A program made the position numbers and the translations under genes. This document shows positions 62,369-64,000 of a DNA stretch of 64,000 bases, in pieces. The notes below the pieces were generated by a model. That model saw only the letters and a list, made by a program, of their open reading frames with translations. It did not search any database and was not told the origin of the DNA. The stretch's first letter is position 1, and every line of letters begins with the position of its first letter. The DNA is from Todiramphus chloris collaris (Eukaryota; Chordata; Aves; Coraciiformes; Alcedinidae): the NCBI GenBank assembly GCA_025345505.1, contig JANVCC010000130.1, forward strand, positions 6,147,441 to 6,211,440, read 5' to 3'.

Positions 62369-62514
62369 GAGAGAAGTCTACACAAAGCTGCGTAGCCTTT
62401 ACGCTACTCATGCCTGTACACAGTAAGTGGATGCCTTCCAGCAGCTGGAGAAATACTGTGGCTATCAGGAGGATAGCACACCTCAACTTCAGGATGTCTC
62501 CAGATTTTTACAAG
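62369..62514 (+). pseudogene. TH2: TH2 pseudogene exon 7 with in-frame stop
   Basis: The 146 nt read REVYTKLRSLYATHACTQ, stop (TAA 62,424-62,426), then VDAFQQLEKYCGYQEDSTPQ and DVSRFLQ. TH has KEVYTTLKGLYATHACGEH and later [16 protein letters not shown]. Exons 6 and 7 together give 51 + 146 = 197 nt, the exact length of PAH exon 6. The acceptor is GCTTTTCAG and the donor GTCAGT. Confidence 0.93.
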
Positions 62515-64000
62515 GTCAGTCTTTATGACCTGTGATTTATTATAGGGTTTCCTGTGTGTACACCACACACACAAACCATCTTATAGGACCCAAGCTGTTG
62601 AGCAGAGCTGATTAGCTACAGAGTTCCCTCAGGCAAGATGAGCTGTAGCAATAGGATGTTAGTACCAGGCAAATCTAGGGACGAAGCTGTAGGTAAGTTT
62701 GTGTTTGCTCCGTGAGTAGCTGTAGTTGGCATAGCACTAACAAACTAATTCCAGTCCTGACAGCACTAGAGCCACAGCAGCAAACAGCATGACTTACATA
62801 CACAGATTTTCTACAGGTGTGACTGTATTTTATGCTTCTATAGCTATGCTGATAGTAAAACCCAAGACCCAAACACAAGTACAGGTACATACCTCTTAAA
62901 TCCACTTTTTTCCAAGTGCCTGAGACAGGATGACAACATGTGCTAGATGAAATGATTTCCAGGAGGTCCTGCTAGTCAGTCAACAAGCTGCCTTGAAATA
63001 ACACTGCTTCTTTCTGTGGCCCCACTTGCCACACTAAAATCTTTGTTATCTACCATGTGGCTGACAAGAGAATAGAAAGGCTGTAAGTGCCTAATAATGT
63101 GGCCTTTGATAAAAAGACACATAAGATTACTAGACTGACCTACTTGCTGTTAACTAGGACCTGACTAGGAAGGGGCAGGAGGAGATGAAGGAAGCCTGCT
63201 TTCTTTTTATGAGGCCACAGGCTGCTTGGCTTCCCAAAGCCAAGTGCTTTGTGTGAAATGTCTGATTTCCTACCATTATCAAGAATGACTAAAGAAAAGT
63301 TGTCTTTAAAGCCTTTAAATGCTTCTTCTCAGTGACAAGATGTGCCAGAGGGAGGAGGACAGCTGATCACTACAATAAATAAATAATGAAAAGTATGGCT
63401 TAAATTTAAATAAATAAAATTATAAACAATATTCAGGAAATCAAGTGACCTGCTCCATGTATCAGTAGGTGATGCTAGTAAGCTTGAATAAGGTTTGTGC
63501 TGTTGAAGAGTTTTCAAAGTATTGCCATTTTTAAGTAATATTAAGCTGTTTGATGACAATGTTTTTATTGCACTTTTAGTGTAAGGGAATGGAGGGTTGG
63601 CATATGAAAAGCATCTCTCATGAACACCATCACATCCAGCTGTAGGAATTTTTCTATGTATACATTACGGATTTTCTCATGTATTTTCCCTTCTATTCAA
63701 CTATCCATCTTACTTCCCTCCTGTAGTAAGTAGACTGATGAAATTTTTTTCTCATGAAGTAGTTGATCTCATTTTATTTCATTTGCACTGTAGCTGACAG
63801 CAGGAAGCTCCAGAAATCATTTGATGATGGTTTGGTTACCACAGATATTTATATTGTTTAAGTGAATCAGGTGATTTTAAAGTGGAATATTTTAGGATAA
63901 TGTAAGACTATTCCGTCATAATACTATTTGTATTGCTTGTGTTGGTTGGCAACATTTGATTGCCTGGAGTCTGGGCCTGACCACTTCTTTTGTAGGCCCT
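62515..64000 (+). other. Sequence after the last visible TH2 pseudogene exon
   Basis: I found no counterpart of PAH exon 7 (the [11 protein letters not shown] region) in these 1.5 kb. The next exon is either beyond the window or lost. Confidence 0.6.

Larger units (their letters stand above)
50492..62514 (+). pseudogene. TH2: Tyrosine hydroxylase 2 pseudogene (exons 2-7 visible, 3' part not in window)
   Basis: This is a second aromatic amino acid hydroxylase locus downstream of PAH on the same strand. Exons: 50492-50661, 51554-51728, 54031-54115, 57349-57416, 58556-58606, 62369-62514, all with AG acceptors, GT donors and correct phases. The sequence is TH-like rather than PAH- or TPH-like: EEGKRATL with KVFE, IHHFETR, then [13 protein letters not shown], where TH has LDKCHHLVTKFDP. 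Known TH2 genes lie beside PAH, while TH1 lies near insulin. Lesions: TGA at 51,590-51,592; a 4-nt deletion at about 54,097/54,098 shifting the frame to a TAA at 58,600-58,602; TAA at 62,424-62,426. The last two thirds of the catalytic domain are absent from the window. A functional enzyme would make L-DOPA from tyrosine; zebrafish TH2 also acts on tryptophan, as I recall. Confidence 0.88.

Noticed and set aside
50492-62514. A working second PAH or a tryptophan hydroxylase
   Set aside because: The residues fit TH (DKCHHL, IHHxETR, SLYATHAC), and two stops plus a frameshift rule out function unless all three are errors.

Overview
This is a vertebrate nuclear window, almost certainly from a bird. 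It has a widely spaced multi-exon gene with consensus GT-AG junctions, several CR1 LINE fragments (the dominant avian retrotransposon), and one LTR that resembles a common neoavian endogenous-retrovirus LTR from memory. There are no operons, tRNAs, rRNAs, CRISPR arrays or IS elements. The species cannot be named from the sequence.

Region 1 (about 300-38,100, + strand) holds the complete gene for phenylalanine hydroxylase (PAH). All 13 coding exons can be placed. Exons 2 to 12 have the expected sizes and phases (108, 184, 89, 68, 197, 136, 70, 57, 96, 134 and 116 nt). They encode 446 residues with the catalytic iron ligands present. The N-terminus is shorter than in humans and lacks the human Ser16 phosphorylation motif. 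Introns carry CR1 fragments (10.76-11.2, 12.94-13.76, 13.95-14.22 and 16.05-16.25 kb), a minisatellite, a 64-bp tandem duplication and a long polypurine tract with a GGGAA array.

Region 2 (38.1-50.4 kb) is intergenic. It holds a probable solo LTR (39.47-39.96 kb), a small orphan CpG island (42.3-42.53 kb) and a nested pair of CR1 elements. The outer CR1 is on the minus strand (42.68-43.92 plus 46.91 to at least 49.47 kb). It is split by a plus-strand CR1 (43.92-46.91 kb). The outer element keeps an ORF1 with an esterase-like GHSLL motif.

Region 3 (50.5-62.5 kb, + strand) holds a second aromatic amino acid hydroxylase, which reads as a decayed copy of TH2, the second vertebrate tyrosine hydroxylase. 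Six exons in correct order and phase are recognisable. They carry three independent lesions: an in-frame stop in exon 3, a 4-nt deletion in exon 4 and an in-frame stop in exon 7. The rest lies beyond the window or is lost. A 100-N assembly gap (53,247-53,346) sits in one of its introns.

The main result is therefore a PAH-TH2 tandem in which PAH looks intact and TH2 is dead. No new multi-gene system was found.
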